Part shown: positions 1 through 6,465 of the stretch, piece after piece
How the letters are laid out: each line of letters starts with the position of its first letter
How positions within the stretch are numbered: position 1 is the first letter of the stretch
Assembly: GCA_021789355.1 (NCBI GenBank)
Contig: JAJYJR010000037.1
Location: forward strand, 1 to 19,394
Source of the DNA: Chloroflexota bacterium
GTDB lineage: Bacteria > Chloroflexota > Limnocylindria > Limnocylindrales > CSP1-4
Direction of reading: 5' to 3'
DNA length: 19,394 bases
Translations under genes and position numbers: made by a program
Notes under the pieces: generated by a model
The model's database searches: none
What the model saw: the letters and a program-made list of their open reading frames with translations, nothing else
What the model was told of the DNA's origin: nothing

Positions 1-1
1 C

Positions 2-229
2 GAGTTCGCCGACGCGCTCCGCTCGCAGTCGAACAGCGTGGCCGTCGCGCCAGGGCCGCGGCACTGGGAGATCTTCGAGCGGCTCTGCGGAGCCGCTGGG
101 GCGAAGGGGAACCTGGTGGCGGATGCCTATCTCGCGGCGCTGGCGATCGAGTCGGGCTGCGAATGGATCACGACCGACCGCGACTTCGCGCGTTTCCCCG
201 GGCTTCGATGGCGACACCCACTCGCCTGA
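2..229 (+). CDS. PIN-domain protein, VapC-like ribonuclease (partial, 5' end outside window)
   Basis: The reading frame is open from base 2, so the start lies upstream of the window, and it ends at the TGA at 227-229. About 75 C-terminal residues are visible. They contain the typical end of a PIN domain: a helix with VADAYLAALAIE, then a strand and turn reading CEWITTDRDFARFPG. The Asp of VADAY and the TTDRDF aspartates match the acidic residues that bind Mg2+ or Mn2+ in PIN nucleases. PIN proteins of this size are usually VapC toxins that cleave RNA and are neutralised by a small antitoxin encoded just upstream. That position is outside the window, so the toxin-antitoxin assignment is inference. 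The gene sits next to a decayed methyltransferase, suggesting an accessory or defence-type patch. Confidence 0.8.
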   Translation, partial: EFADALRSQSNSVAVAPGPRHWEIFERLCGAAGAKGNLVADAYLAALAIESGCEWITTDRDFARFPGLRWRHPLA

Positions 230-267
230 CGCGCGGATCGACCGGGCGGCAGACCCGCGGACGGCCG

Positions 268-946
268 ATGAAGACTGACGTCCTCTACTGGGGAGACAAC
301 CTCGAGATCCTGCGCCGGCACGTTCCGGACGGGTCGGTGGACCTGTCTACCTGGACCCGCCGTTCAACTCGAACCGCGACCACAACGTCATCTTTCGCGA
401 CGAGTCGGGGCGGACGTCCGACGCGCAGCTGCTGGCGTTCGAGGACACCTGGAACTGGGGGCCGTCGGTGGAGGCGACCTGCGCGTACCTGACGAACACG
501 TCGCGCCACGAGGGGCGCATCCCGGACCGCGTGAGCACGATCGTCGCGGCGCTGCGCGCGGGCCTGGGCATGAATCAGATGACGGCCTACCTCCTGGAGA
601 TGGCGGTCCGCCTGGTCGAGCTGCACCGCGTCCTGAAGCCGACCGGCTCCGTCTACCTCCACTGCGACCCGACGGCCAGCCACTACCTGAAGCTGGTGCT
701 CGACGGGGTATTCGGCCCGGAGAACTTCGTCGCGGAGCTGACGTTCCGGGGCCGGATGGTGCTCGGTACCAGTCGTACGAGCTGACAGCGCCCGGGCCCC
801 CAGAGGGCGAGAGCGGCCAGCCGTGGCGCGGTTTCGATCCTCGGCGCTACGGGCGCCACTGGGCCAACTCGCCATCACAGATGGAGGCATGGGACGCTGC
901 CGGTCTGACTCACTGGCCCGCCAACGACGGATGGCCGCGGCGACGG
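268..946 (+). pseudogene. Site-specific DNA methyltransferase (N6_N4_Mtase family), frameshifted and truncated
   Basis: Three frames must be joined to read this gene. Frame 1 (268-345) gives MKTDVLYWGDNLEILRRHV and the start of the catalytic motif. At about 345 one base seems to be missing: the next frame reads VYLDPPFNSNRDHNVIF, which completes the DPPF catalytic motif of amino-methyltransferases. That frame continues to about 760 with VELHRVLKPTGSVYLHCDP and DGVFGPENFVAEL, all typical of the family. From about 761 a third frame resumes with YELTAPGPPEGESGQPWRG and GRHWANSPSQMEAWDAAG. Some residues that family members carry between these blocks look deleted. The final S-adenosylmethionine-binding part (YPTQKP and DPFCG motifs) is absent, so even correcting the frameshifts would not restore a full enzyme. 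Sequencing error could explain one frameshift but not the internal loss and missing C-terminus. No restriction nuclease is visible. Confidence 0.8.
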
Positions 947-1206
947 GCGGCTGAGCCATTCCGACACGAGGACCGGGTCGTGGTTGTCGGCGGCGGGCCC
1001 GGGGCGGTCAGGGCGCGGACGCCAAGTGCGGTCGGAAGTTCGTCCAGAGTACGCATTGCGACGTTCGGATCGTGGCATCTTGTACAGGCAGGTCAAGCGA
1101 ACGCGAATCCACCGGAGTCCTGCCGGAATCTCGTTGCCAACCGCTCTTGCCGCACGAGCCGGAACCCCCGGTTGACAGGCGGCGCGCCGCGTCGTGAACT
1201 GCAGGG
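947..1206. other. Non-coding stretch between methyltransferase remnant and sensor kinase
   Basis: Frame 2 stays open past the last recognisable methyltransferase residues (WPANDGWPRRR), but the translation after that resembles no part of the family. I see no SD-preceded gene on either strand. The last 35 bases hold the candidate promoter for the kinase at 1207. Confidence 0.5.
1172..1200 (+). promoter_or_regulatory. Candidate sigma70-type promoter of the GAF kinase, possibly leaderless
   Basis: A perfect TTGACA lies at 1172-1177. After a 17-base spacer comes TGAACT at 1195-1200, a weak -10 (3 of 6 consensus bases). The predicted transcript would start at or within a base or two of the ATG at 1207. 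There is no convincing Shine-Dalgarno sequence in that gap, so a leaderless mRNA is plausible. Confidence 0.35.
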
Positions 1207-2463
1207 ATGGAGACGACCCGCGCGCGCACCACGCAGAGCGACCGGCGGCAGCTCGAGGAACTGAGGTTCCTGCACGAGGTCGCCCGGCTCGCCACCACCG
1301 CGCGCACCTGGGACGAACTCCTCTCGATCGTTGTCGACGGCACTCGCGATGCGCTCAAGGCGGACGTGTCGTCGTTCTATCTGCTCGATCGGGACGGCCG
1401 GCAGCTGACGCTCGCGGCCACCAACGGCCTCGACCGCTACCAGATCGGCCGCGCGAAGGTCCCGTTCGGGGAGGGGATCACCGGGCGCGTGGCCGCGAGT
1501 CGCGAGCCGATGGTGATCCCGGACGTCCGCTCCGACGACCGGTTCCTCTGGGTGCGCGGCCTGGACCAGCGCCGGTTCGTCGCCTCGATGCTGTCGGTGC
1601 CGCTCTCCTGGAACGACCAGGTCGTGGGCGTGCTCAACGTGCAGACCGAGCAGCGTCGCGCGTTCACGCCGCGGGACGTCGCGCAGCTCCGCGCGATCGC
1701 GGACCTGCTGGCCGGCATCGTGGAAAAAGGCCGCCTCCAGCGCGAGGCTGAGGCGCAGGTCTCCTCGCTCAAGGCGCTCGAGCGGGCCCAGGCGGAGCTC
1801 GTCGCCCTCGTCACCCACGAGCTGCGCACGCCGCTGGCGGTCGTCCGCGCGTATCTCGACCTGCTCGCCGAGGCCGTCGGCGACGGATCCGGCACCGTTC
1901 CGAGCGCGGTCGAATGGCACCGCCTCGCCGACGAGCAGGTCACGCGCCTGGACCGCCTGGTCGACTCGATCCTGGCGTCGGTCCGTCCGGAGGAGCAGAC
2001 CCCTCTCGACCTCGTCCCGATCGACCTGACGGCGATCGTCGACGAGACCGTGGCCGGGATGGGCCCGCTGCTCCGGCGACATGGGGTGGTGCACGAGGGT
2101 CGCGCCGGTCTGCGCGTGCTCGGCGAGGCCGGGCGGCTCCGGCAGATCCTCGAGCACCTGCTGGAGAACGCCGTCAAGTACGCCCCGCCCGGCACGACCA
2201 TCACGATCAGCACCGACCTGCTGGAGGGGATCGCGCGCCTGTCTGTGGCCGACGAGGGACCGGGTGTCCCCGAGGAATGGCGGGAACGGGTCTTCGAGCC
2301 GTACGCCCGCCGCAGCGAGACAGGGGCCGCGCGCGGGTCTGGGATCGGCCTCTACGCCGCGCGGCGGCTGGGCGAGGCGATGGGCGCTCGACTGTGGTGC
2401 GAGCCGGCCGTGGGCGGCGGGGCAAGGTTCGTGGTCGCGCTCGCGTCGGCGGTGGCGCTGTGA
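1207..2463 (+). CDS. GAF-domain sensor histidine kinase (soluble)
   Basis: 418 residues. A GAF domain spans about residues 18-172 and ends in the typical PLSWNDQVVGVLNVQT strand. A short coiled linker (about 175-198) leads to the HisKA dimerisation domain with H-box VTHELRTPLAVV and phosphoacceptor His204. The HATPase domain has an N-box (HLLENAVKYAPPG), a G1 box (DEGPGVPE) and a G2 box (GSGIGLYAARR). No transmembrane segment or signal peptide is visible, so the kinase should be cytosolic and sense a small ligand or redox state through GAF. The ligand cannot be told from sequence. It overlaps the response regulator by four bases (GTGA), so the two are almost certainly cotranscribed cognate partners. 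The ATG at 1207 is chosen because the GAF helix begins just after it and a promoter-like TTGACA lies 30 bases upstream. Confidence 0.9.
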   Translation: METTRARTTQSDRRQLEELRFLHEVARLATTARTWDELLSIVVDGTRDALKADVSSFYLLDRDGRQLTLAATNGLDRYQIGRAKVPFGEGITGRVAASREPMVIPDVRSDDRFLWVRGLDQRRFVASMLSVPLSWNDQVVGVLNVQTEQRRAFTPRDVAQLRAIADLLAGIVEKGRLQREAEAQVSSLKALERAQAELVALVTHELRTPLAVVRAYLDLLAEAVGDGSGTVPSAVEWHRLADEQVTRLDRLVDSILASVRPEEQTPLDLVPIDLTAIVDETVAGMGPLLRRHGVVHEGRAGLRVLGEAGRLRQILEHLLENAVKYAPPGTTITISTDLLEGIARLSVADEGPGVPEEWRERVFEPYARRSETGAARGSGIGLYAARRLGEAMGARLWCEPAVGGGARFVVALASAVAL

Positions 2464-3203
2464 ACGACGCCGGGACGCTCCGCATCCTGGTGGTCGACGA
2501 CGACCCCGCGATGGTCGGCGCGATCACGGCGCTCGTCGGGACGGAAGGGCACCAGGTCGTCACCGCCTACGACGGGCTGACGGCCGTGCGTCGATGGCGC
2601 GAGGACTCCCCCGACCTGGTCCTGCTCGACCTTGCGATGCCCGGCCCCGACGGGTTCAGCGTGGCGCGCCAGCTGCGCGCCGAGGGCGCCGAGATCCCCA
2701 TCATCGTGGTCAGCGGCGAGCGCGCCGAGGCGGCGAAGGTGCGGGCCCTGGACCTCGGCGCCGACGACTACCTGGTCAAGCCGTTCGGCAAGCAGGAGTT
2801 GCTCGCCCGCATCCGGGCGGCCATCCGCCGCTCGCCGCGGACGGCGGCTGCGGGGCTGCCCGGTGAGGCGGCAGGTTCCGGCCGGCCTCGTGGGTCCGGC
2901 GCCGTGGTCTATGGCGGGCTGGCGCTCGATCCCGGGCGGCACGACGCGCGTGCCGGCGACGCCCCGCTCGTGCTGACGCCGATCGAGTACCGTCTCCTGG
3001 AATCGCTGGTCGAGGCGCAGGGCGAGCTCGTGGGACACGCGGGACTGCTCGCCGCGGGGTGGCCCGGTGAGCGCGATCCCGACCCGCTGTGGCTCAAGCC
3101 GCACCTCGCCCGCCTGCGACGCAAGCTCGAGGACGCCGGAGGACCTGCGCTGGTGTCGGTGCGGGCGGTGGGCTGGTGCCTCCGTAGCCCCGGATCGGCG
3201 TAA
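2460..3203 (+). CDS. OmpR/PhoB-type response regulator
   Basis: 247 residues from the GTG at 2460, which overlaps the kinase TGA. The frame is open much further upstream, but the receiver fold begins right after this GTG (TLRILVVDDDP). The receiver domain (about 7-122) has the acidic pocket Asp13-Asp15, phosphoacceptor Asp57 in LLDLAMPG, Ser85 and Lys107 in DDYLVKPF. A Gly/Arg-rich linker leads to a winged-helix DNA-binding domain (about 150-243) with LTPIEYRLLESLVEAQGE and HLARLRRKLEDAGG. The last strand reads VRAVGWCLR where most OmpR proteins have a G-x-G-Y-R pattern, a mild departure. It should be phosphorylated by the adjacent GAF kinase and act as a transcription factor. The targets are unknown. 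Confidence 0.9.
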   Translation: MNDAGTLRILVVDDDPAMVGAITALVGTEGHQVVTAYDGLTAVRRWREDSPDLVLLDLAMPGPDGFSVARQLRAEGAEIPIIVVSGERAEAAKVRALDLGADDYLVKPFGKQELLARIRAAIRRSPRTAAAGLPGEAAGSGRPRGSGAVVYGGLALDPGRHDARAGDAPLVLTPIEYRLLESLVEAQGELVGHAGLLAAGWPGERDPDPLWLKPHLARLRRKLEDAGGPALVSVRAVGWCLRSPGSA

Positions 3204-3283
3204 CCGTTCCGCCACCGAACCGTATCTCGCACGCCGCCGACGATCCCGGCCGCCGCCCGTAACGTCCTGTGCGGAGGCATCAT

Positions 3284-3499
3284 ATGTACAGCTTCACCGA
3301 TCCTGGGTTTCCCGCGACCCGCGGCGCCGACGGGCCCGTGACCTGTGCGGCCTGCGGCTGCCGGCTCACACAGGACCCTGGCGCCGATCGCGCGTGGCGT
3401 CATTTCCATCCATTTGCCGGGCACGATGCCCGCGGCTGCCTGGTCGCCTGCGTCGACCTTCCGCACGACAGGAACGGCAACCCGCTTCGCCCGAGCTGA
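3284..3499 (+). CDS. Small Cys/His-rich protein of unknown function
   Basis: 71 residues from the ATG at 3284. The start is supported by GGAGG at 3273-3277 with six bases before the ATG. An in-frame GTG at 3269 would put that site inside the gene and is less likely. I do not recognise the family. The protein has CAACGC (Cys21, Cys24, Cys26) and later Cys52 and Cys56, with His40, His42, His47 and His61 in between, and an aromatic patch AWRHFHPFAGHD. The two Cys clusters and interspersed His could bind zinc as a small ribbon. There is no signal peptide or membrane segment. The gene starts 80 bases after the response regulator and ends in front of two strong hairpins, so it may be its own unit. 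Its real SD site and clean end argue that it is translated. Confidence 0.6.
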   Translation: MYSFTDPGFPATRGADGPVTCAACGCRLTQDPGADRAWRHFHPFAGHDARGCLVACVDLPHDRNGNPLRPS

Positions 3500-3521
3500 C
3501 ACCGGGCACATCAGCGAGCCG

Positions 3522-3553
3522 GTGGCGATCCCGAACTGGGACGGGATCGCCAC
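3522..3553. terminator. Perfect 12-bp hairpin between convergent genes
   Basis: The arms GTGGCGATCCCG (3522-3533) and CGGGATCGCCAC (3542-3553) pair perfectly around an 8-base loop. It lies 23 bases after the small-protein stop and before the stop of the convergent propeller gene. There is no T-run, as is common in high-GC genomes, so terminator function for the plus-strand unit is inferred from stem strength and position. Confidence 0.6.
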
Positions 3554-3565
3554 GGGCAACGAACT

Positions 3566-3599
3566 CGAGACCGCGCTCCACGGGTGGGGCGCGGTCTCG
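3566..3599. terminator. 14-bp hairpin, second of a tandem pair, near the propeller-gene stop
   Basis: CGAGACCGCGCTCC (3566-3579) pairs with GGGGCGCGGTCTCG (3586-3599) around the loop ACGGGT. The stem is 14 bp with one G-U type pair. It begins six bases past the minus-strand stop codon, so it is well placed to end the propeller-lipoprotein transcript and could also act on the opposite strand. Confidence 0.6.
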
Positions 3600-3604
3600 T
3601 CGCG

Positions 3605-4633
3605 TCAGGAGCCCGAGCTGGTGGCGGAGGCCTGGGTGGTGTAGACGGTGTCGAAGCCAATCGCCCACAGGTCCGTCGGATCCAGCGCGGCGACCGCGGA
3701 CATGGACGTGGGCGCCTGGTACTGCACGTGCCAGGTGGCGCCGTCGTGGAAGAGGACCTGGCCGGAGGCCGCGGTGACCCAGACGTGCGAGGGGTCAATA
3801 CCGGAGACGTTCGTGAGCACCAGGCGCAGGTCGACCGCCAGCTGCCACGCCGTGCCGTTCCAGGCGTAGATCGACCCCTCCGGGCTCACGGCCCAGGCGT
3901 GCCGGGCATCGGCGGCGTACACGGCCGAGAGCGGCTCGGGCATCGCGGCCTGCAGGCTCCACCGCGACCCGTTCCACGCGACCACCACGCCGGAGCCGTC
4001 GGGTGCGGTGCCGACGGCCCACGCGTGCGACGCATCGAGGGCCGCGATCCCGGCAAACCGGGCTCCGTCGCCCGGATAGACCAGCGGCCATCCGCTGCCG
4101 TTCCAGGCCCGGATGCCGGCATCGGACGCCGCCCAGGCATGCCGGGTATCGGCCACCGCGAGCGCCGTGACGCTGCCGTCGTCACTGGTGAGCTTCCATC
4201 TCGACCCATTCCAGTGACGGATCCCGTCGTCGCTTGCCGCCCACGCGTTGCCCGGGTCCACGGCCACCATCCGGGTGAGGTCGTCATCCACGTGCTGGAC
4301 GTGCCAGCCGGTGCCGTCCCAGGAGTAGACGATGCCGTCGGATGCGGCCACCCAGACGCTGTCCGGGTTGAAGACGGCGAGGCCGGTCAGCTGCACCGAC
4401 GGGGTGACCCAGGCGACCTGCCATGCGGGTTCGGTGGGCGCGGGGAGCGGCACATCGACGCCGACGGCGGCGAGCTCGTTGTTCCCGGCAAGCGGCGGGA
4501 CGGTCCGGGCGGGCGCCGCGAGGGATCCGCATCCACCGGCGACGAGCCCGGCCACGGCGACCACCGTGAGAATCCCGCGCAGTCCGCCCGAGCGGATCCG
4601 CTCCGCAGAGGCCCCCGGGGAACCGCGCCTCAT
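3605..4633 (-). CDS. Lipoprotein with a predicted seven-bladed beta-propeller
   Basis: 342 residues. The frame is open to 4819, but the ATG at 4633 is preceded by AGGAGG with a 5-base spacer, and a signal sequence follows at once: a basic N-terminus, hydrophobic stretch ILTVVAVAGLVAGG and lipobox Cys35. The mature protein should be lipid-anchored outside the cell membrane. From residue 82 there are seven repeats starting near residues 82, 119, 155, 193, 235, 273 and 311 (36-42 residues each). The core pattern is hAWAhS-x-G-I-x-x-WNGSxW, as in HAWAASDAGIRAWNGSGW. The last repeat lacks its final W-strand, while AWQVAW (70-75) before the first repeat could supply it, the usual closure of a propeller ring. 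Similar repeats occur in YCF48-like and WD40-like secreted proteins, but I assign no specific family or ligand. Confidence 0.75.
   Translation of the reverse strand: MRRGSPGASAERIRSGGLRGILTVVAVAGLVAGGCGSLAAPARTVPPLAGNNELAAVGVDVPLPAPTEPAWQVAWVTPSVQLTGLAVFNPDSVWVAASDGIVYSWDGTGWHVQHVDDDLTRMVAVDPGNAWAASDDGIRHWNGSRWKLTSDDGSVTALAVADTRHAWAASDAGIRAWNGSGWPLVYPGDGARFAGIAALDASHAWAVGTAPDGSGVVVAWNGSRWSLQAAMPEPLSAVYAADARHAWAVSPEGSIYAWNGTAWQLAVDLRLVLTNVSGIDPSHVWVTAASGQVLFHDGATWHVQYQAPTSMSAVAALDPTDLWAIGFDTVYTTQASATSSGS
3635..4390 (-). repeat. Seven in-gene tandem repeats of about 36-42 codons
   Basis: The propeller blades are visible in the DNA as recurring segments encoding HAWA and WNGS, spaced about 108-126 bases apart. 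Copies are diverged, so recent expansion is unlikely for most. Blades 2 and 3 (AWAASDDGIRHWNGSRW and AWAASDAGIRAWNGSGW) are the most alike. Confidence 0.7.
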
Positions 4634-4714
4634 CGCGTCCTCCTGCCTGTGCCCCTCGGGCACGCGTCGACTTTCGTCCGGGTGCAGGGACGCGTCAACA
4701 TCCGGACGCACCGA

Positions 4715-4744
4715 AGCATACCGCGTCCGGGTCCCACTTGGGAA
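4715..4744 (-). promoter_or_regulatory. Candidate promoter of the propeller lipoprotein gene
   Basis: On the minus strand TTCCCA (4739-4744, 4 of 6 matches to -35) is followed after 18 bases by TATGCT (4715-4720, 4 of 6 matches to -10). The predicted transcript starts near 4708, leaving a leader of about 75 bases before the ATG at 4633. Confidence 0.3.
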
Positions 4745-4746
4745 TG

Positions 4747-4769
4747 TTGTGAAGTGCCGAAAGTCACAA
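4747..4769. promoter_or_regulatory. Inverted repeat TTGTGA-N11-TCACAA, possible regulator site
   Basis: The two 6-base arms (4747-4752 and 4764-4769) are perfectly complementary and lie just upstream of the candidate -35 of the propeller gene, centred about 50 bases before the predicted start. The arms resemble CRP/FNR-family half-sites, but the spacing is wider than the usual six bases, so the binding protein is unknown. Confidence 0.3.
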
Positions 4770-4996
4770 TGGACCCTCCCGACTGGCTCCCGACGTCGGA
4801 TCCCGGGCGGGGGCCGCATGGCCCGGCCCGCCAGGCGCTTCGCGGGCCGACCGGACCGGACCGCGTCGACGCGCGGGACGGCCGCCCGTCGTGGGCATGG
4901 GGCGGTCAGAAGGAAGCCGGGCGGCCACGCGCGGCGGTGGCGGGCGTGCCCTGGCCAGGCGGCGAGTGCGGCCTCACACGGCTATGGGGCTCGCCC

Positions 4997-6370
4997 TCAG
5001 CCGGCCGCGACGAGCTCCCCGATCGTCTCGGCGAACGCGGCGCTGTGGCGATCGACGTCCGTGGCGGTGGTGACCGGCGACATCAGCGCCATGTTGTGGA
5101 ACGGCGTCAGGAGGACCCCCCGGTTCAACGCGGCCAGGTGCAGGTACCGCTCGAGTTCGAAGTCCGCGGCCGCGGCCGCCTCGCGGCCGTTCCGCGGGGC
5201 GTTCGGGAGGAAGTGGTACTCGGCCCGGGTTCCCAGGCGCGTGACGTGCCAGGGCACGGCGTGGGTCCGGAGGACGCCCTCGACGCCTTCCGTCCACCGT
5301 TCCGCGAGCGGGATCATCCGCGCGAACGCGTCGGGCGTCAGGACGTGCTCCAGCGTGGCGCGCACCGCCGCGAGCGACAGCGCGTTCCCGGCCAGCGTCC
5401 CGCCGATGCCGCCCACGTCGACGTCCTCCAGCGTGGTCAGCGTCGCCAGCCGGTCCGCGACCTCGGCGCTGAGCCCGTACGCGCCGGAGGGGATTCCGCC
5501 ACCGATCGCCTTGCCCACGACCAGCATGTCGGGCCGCAGCCCGTGCTCGCCGGTGTAGCCGCCCGGGCCGGCGCACAGGGTGTGCGTCTCGTCGAGGATC
5601 AGCAGCGTCCCGGCCCGGCGGGTCGCCTCGCGCAACGCCTCGTGGAAGCCGGAGTCCGGCAGCACGATGCCGATGTTCGTCAGCGCCGGCTCGGCCAGGA
5701 CGGCCGCCACGTCGCCGGACGCGAGCTCGCGCTCGAGCGCCGCAACGTCGTTGAACTCGACGACGCGGGTCGTGACCGCCGGGTCCACCGCGGGCCCGAT
5801 GTTCCCGCGCCGGGGTCCCACCGAGCCGTCGTCACGGAGCGTCGCGAACGTCTCGTCGACCGTGCCGTGGTAGCAGTAATCGAACACCAGGACTTTCGGG
5901 CGTCCCGTGATGGCCCGTGCGAGGCGGAGGGCGAAGCGGTTCGCGTCCGTTGCGGAGAGCGTGAACTGCCATGCGGGAACCCCGAACCGGGCCGCCAGCA
6001 GCTCGGCCGCCGCCGCCGCGTCGTCGGTGGGCAGCATGTGGGTGATGCCGTGCTCGAGCTGGCGCCGCACAGCCTCCAGGGTCGCCTCCGGCCCGTGACC
6101 GGTCATCGCCCCGGTGTCGCCCAGGCACAGGTCCACGTACTCGCGGCCGTCGACATCGCGGAAGTGGGCGCCCTGCGCGGAGTCCACGAAGACCGGGAAC
6201 GGACCCGCCCACTTCGTCATCCAGAGCATCGGCACCCCGCCCGGGAGCGAGCGGCGCGCGCGTTCGTGGAGCTGCCGTGAGCGCGGGTGCTCGCTGGCGA
6301 ACCGCCGCGTTTCGCGCTCCAGGAGCGTGGCGAGACGGGAACGATCGACGGTGGTCACGGCTGCGACCAT
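4997..6370 (-). CDS. Class III PLP-dependent aminotransferase (glutamate-1-semialdehyde aminomutase-like), substrate unknown
   Basis: 457 residues. The class III aminotransferase fold is clear: SLPGGVPMLW near residue 41, a glycine-rich PLP phosphate region SATDANRFALRLAR (139-152), CYHG (166-169) where an aromatic residue stacks on PLP, Asp260 in LLILDETHT, and Lys287 in VVGKAIGGGIPSGAYG, which should form the Schiff base. Two sites differ from true glutamate-1-semialdehyde aminomutase (HemL): the usual SGTEA is SATDA and the usual DEVMTGFR is DETHTLCAG. Heme synthesis is therefore unlikely, and an amino-acid or beta-amino-acid transaminase is as likely. GGAGG abuts the ATG at 6370 with no spacer, while a GTG at codon 5 (6358) has a 12-base spacer, so the exact start is uncertain. 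Adenosine deaminase lies 95 bases upstream on the same strand. Confidence 0.85.
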   Translation of the reverse strand: MVAAVTTVDRSRLATLLERETRRFASEHPRSRQLHERARRSLPGGVPMLWMTKWAGPFPVFVDSAQGAHFRDVDGREYVDLCLGDTGAMTGHGPEATLEAVRRQLEHGITHMLPTDDAAAAAELLAARFGVPAWQFTLSATDANRFALRLARAITGRPKVLVFDYCYHGTVDETFATLRDDGSVGPRRGNIGPAVDPAVTTRVVEFNDVAALERELASGDVAAVLAEPALTNIGIVLPDSGFHEALREATRRAGTLLILDETHTLCAGPGGYTGEHGLRPDMLVVGKAIGGGIPSGAYGLSAEVADRLATLTTLEDVDVGGIGGTLAGNALSLAAVRATLEHVLTPDAFARMIPLAERWTEGVEGVLRTHAVPWHVTRLGTRAEYHFLPNAPRNGREAAAAADFELERYLHLAALNRGVLLTPFHNMALMSPVTTATDVDRHSAAFAETIGELVAAG

Positions 6371-6405
6371 CCTCCAGCTACTACGAAAATGGCACGCCAG
6401 GCCCT

Positions 6406-6432
6406 GATACGGTGCGTGTCTCGCACCGCATC
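6406..6432. promoter_or_regulatory. Inverted repeat before the aminotransferase gene (operator or hairpin)
   Basis: GATACGGTGCG (6406-6416) and CGCACCGCATC (6422-6432) pair over 11 positions with a single mismatch around the loop TGTCT. The repeat overlaps the candidate -10 at 6430-6435 and the predicted transcript start, a typical operator position. It could instead form a hairpin after the adenosine deaminase stop at 6466; no T-run follows it on the minus strand. Confidence 0.4.
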
Positions 6433-6435
6433 ATA
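6430..6435 (-). promoter_or_regulatory. Candidate -10 element for the aminotransferase gene
   Basis: The minus strand reads TATGAT, 5 of 6 matches to the -10 consensus and unusually AT-rich for this window. No good -35 lies at normal spacing (TTCGAA at 15 bases is the best). Predicted leader is about 50-65 bases. Confidence 0.3.
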
Positions 6436-6465
6436 CGCATGTTCGTGGTATTCGAACGCCCGGCG

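Larger units (their letters stand above)
4634..4996. other. 363-base intergenic region upstream of the propeller gene
   Basis: Both flanking genes run on the minus strand. I see no gene with an SD site here. The part next to 4633 contains the candidate promoter and an inverted repeat described separately. The part next to 4997 is GC-rich with short palindromes such as CCTGGCCAGG and probably holds the 3' end of the aminotransferase transcript, but no clear terminator stands out. Confidence 0.5.

Noticed and set aside
947..1264. Continuation of the methyltransferase in the open frame past 946
   Set aside because: No family motif (YPTQKP, DPFCG) can be read in any of the three frames, and the translation runs into the GAF kinase gene.
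3584..6280. 898-codon open frame on the plus strand
   Set aside because: It is antisense to the propeller and aminotransferase genes, is rich in Arg/Gly/Pro and shows no domain. It results from high GC content.
4997..6370. Naming the aminotransferase hemL
   Set aside because: Two hallmark motifs differ and no haem-pathway neighbour is present.
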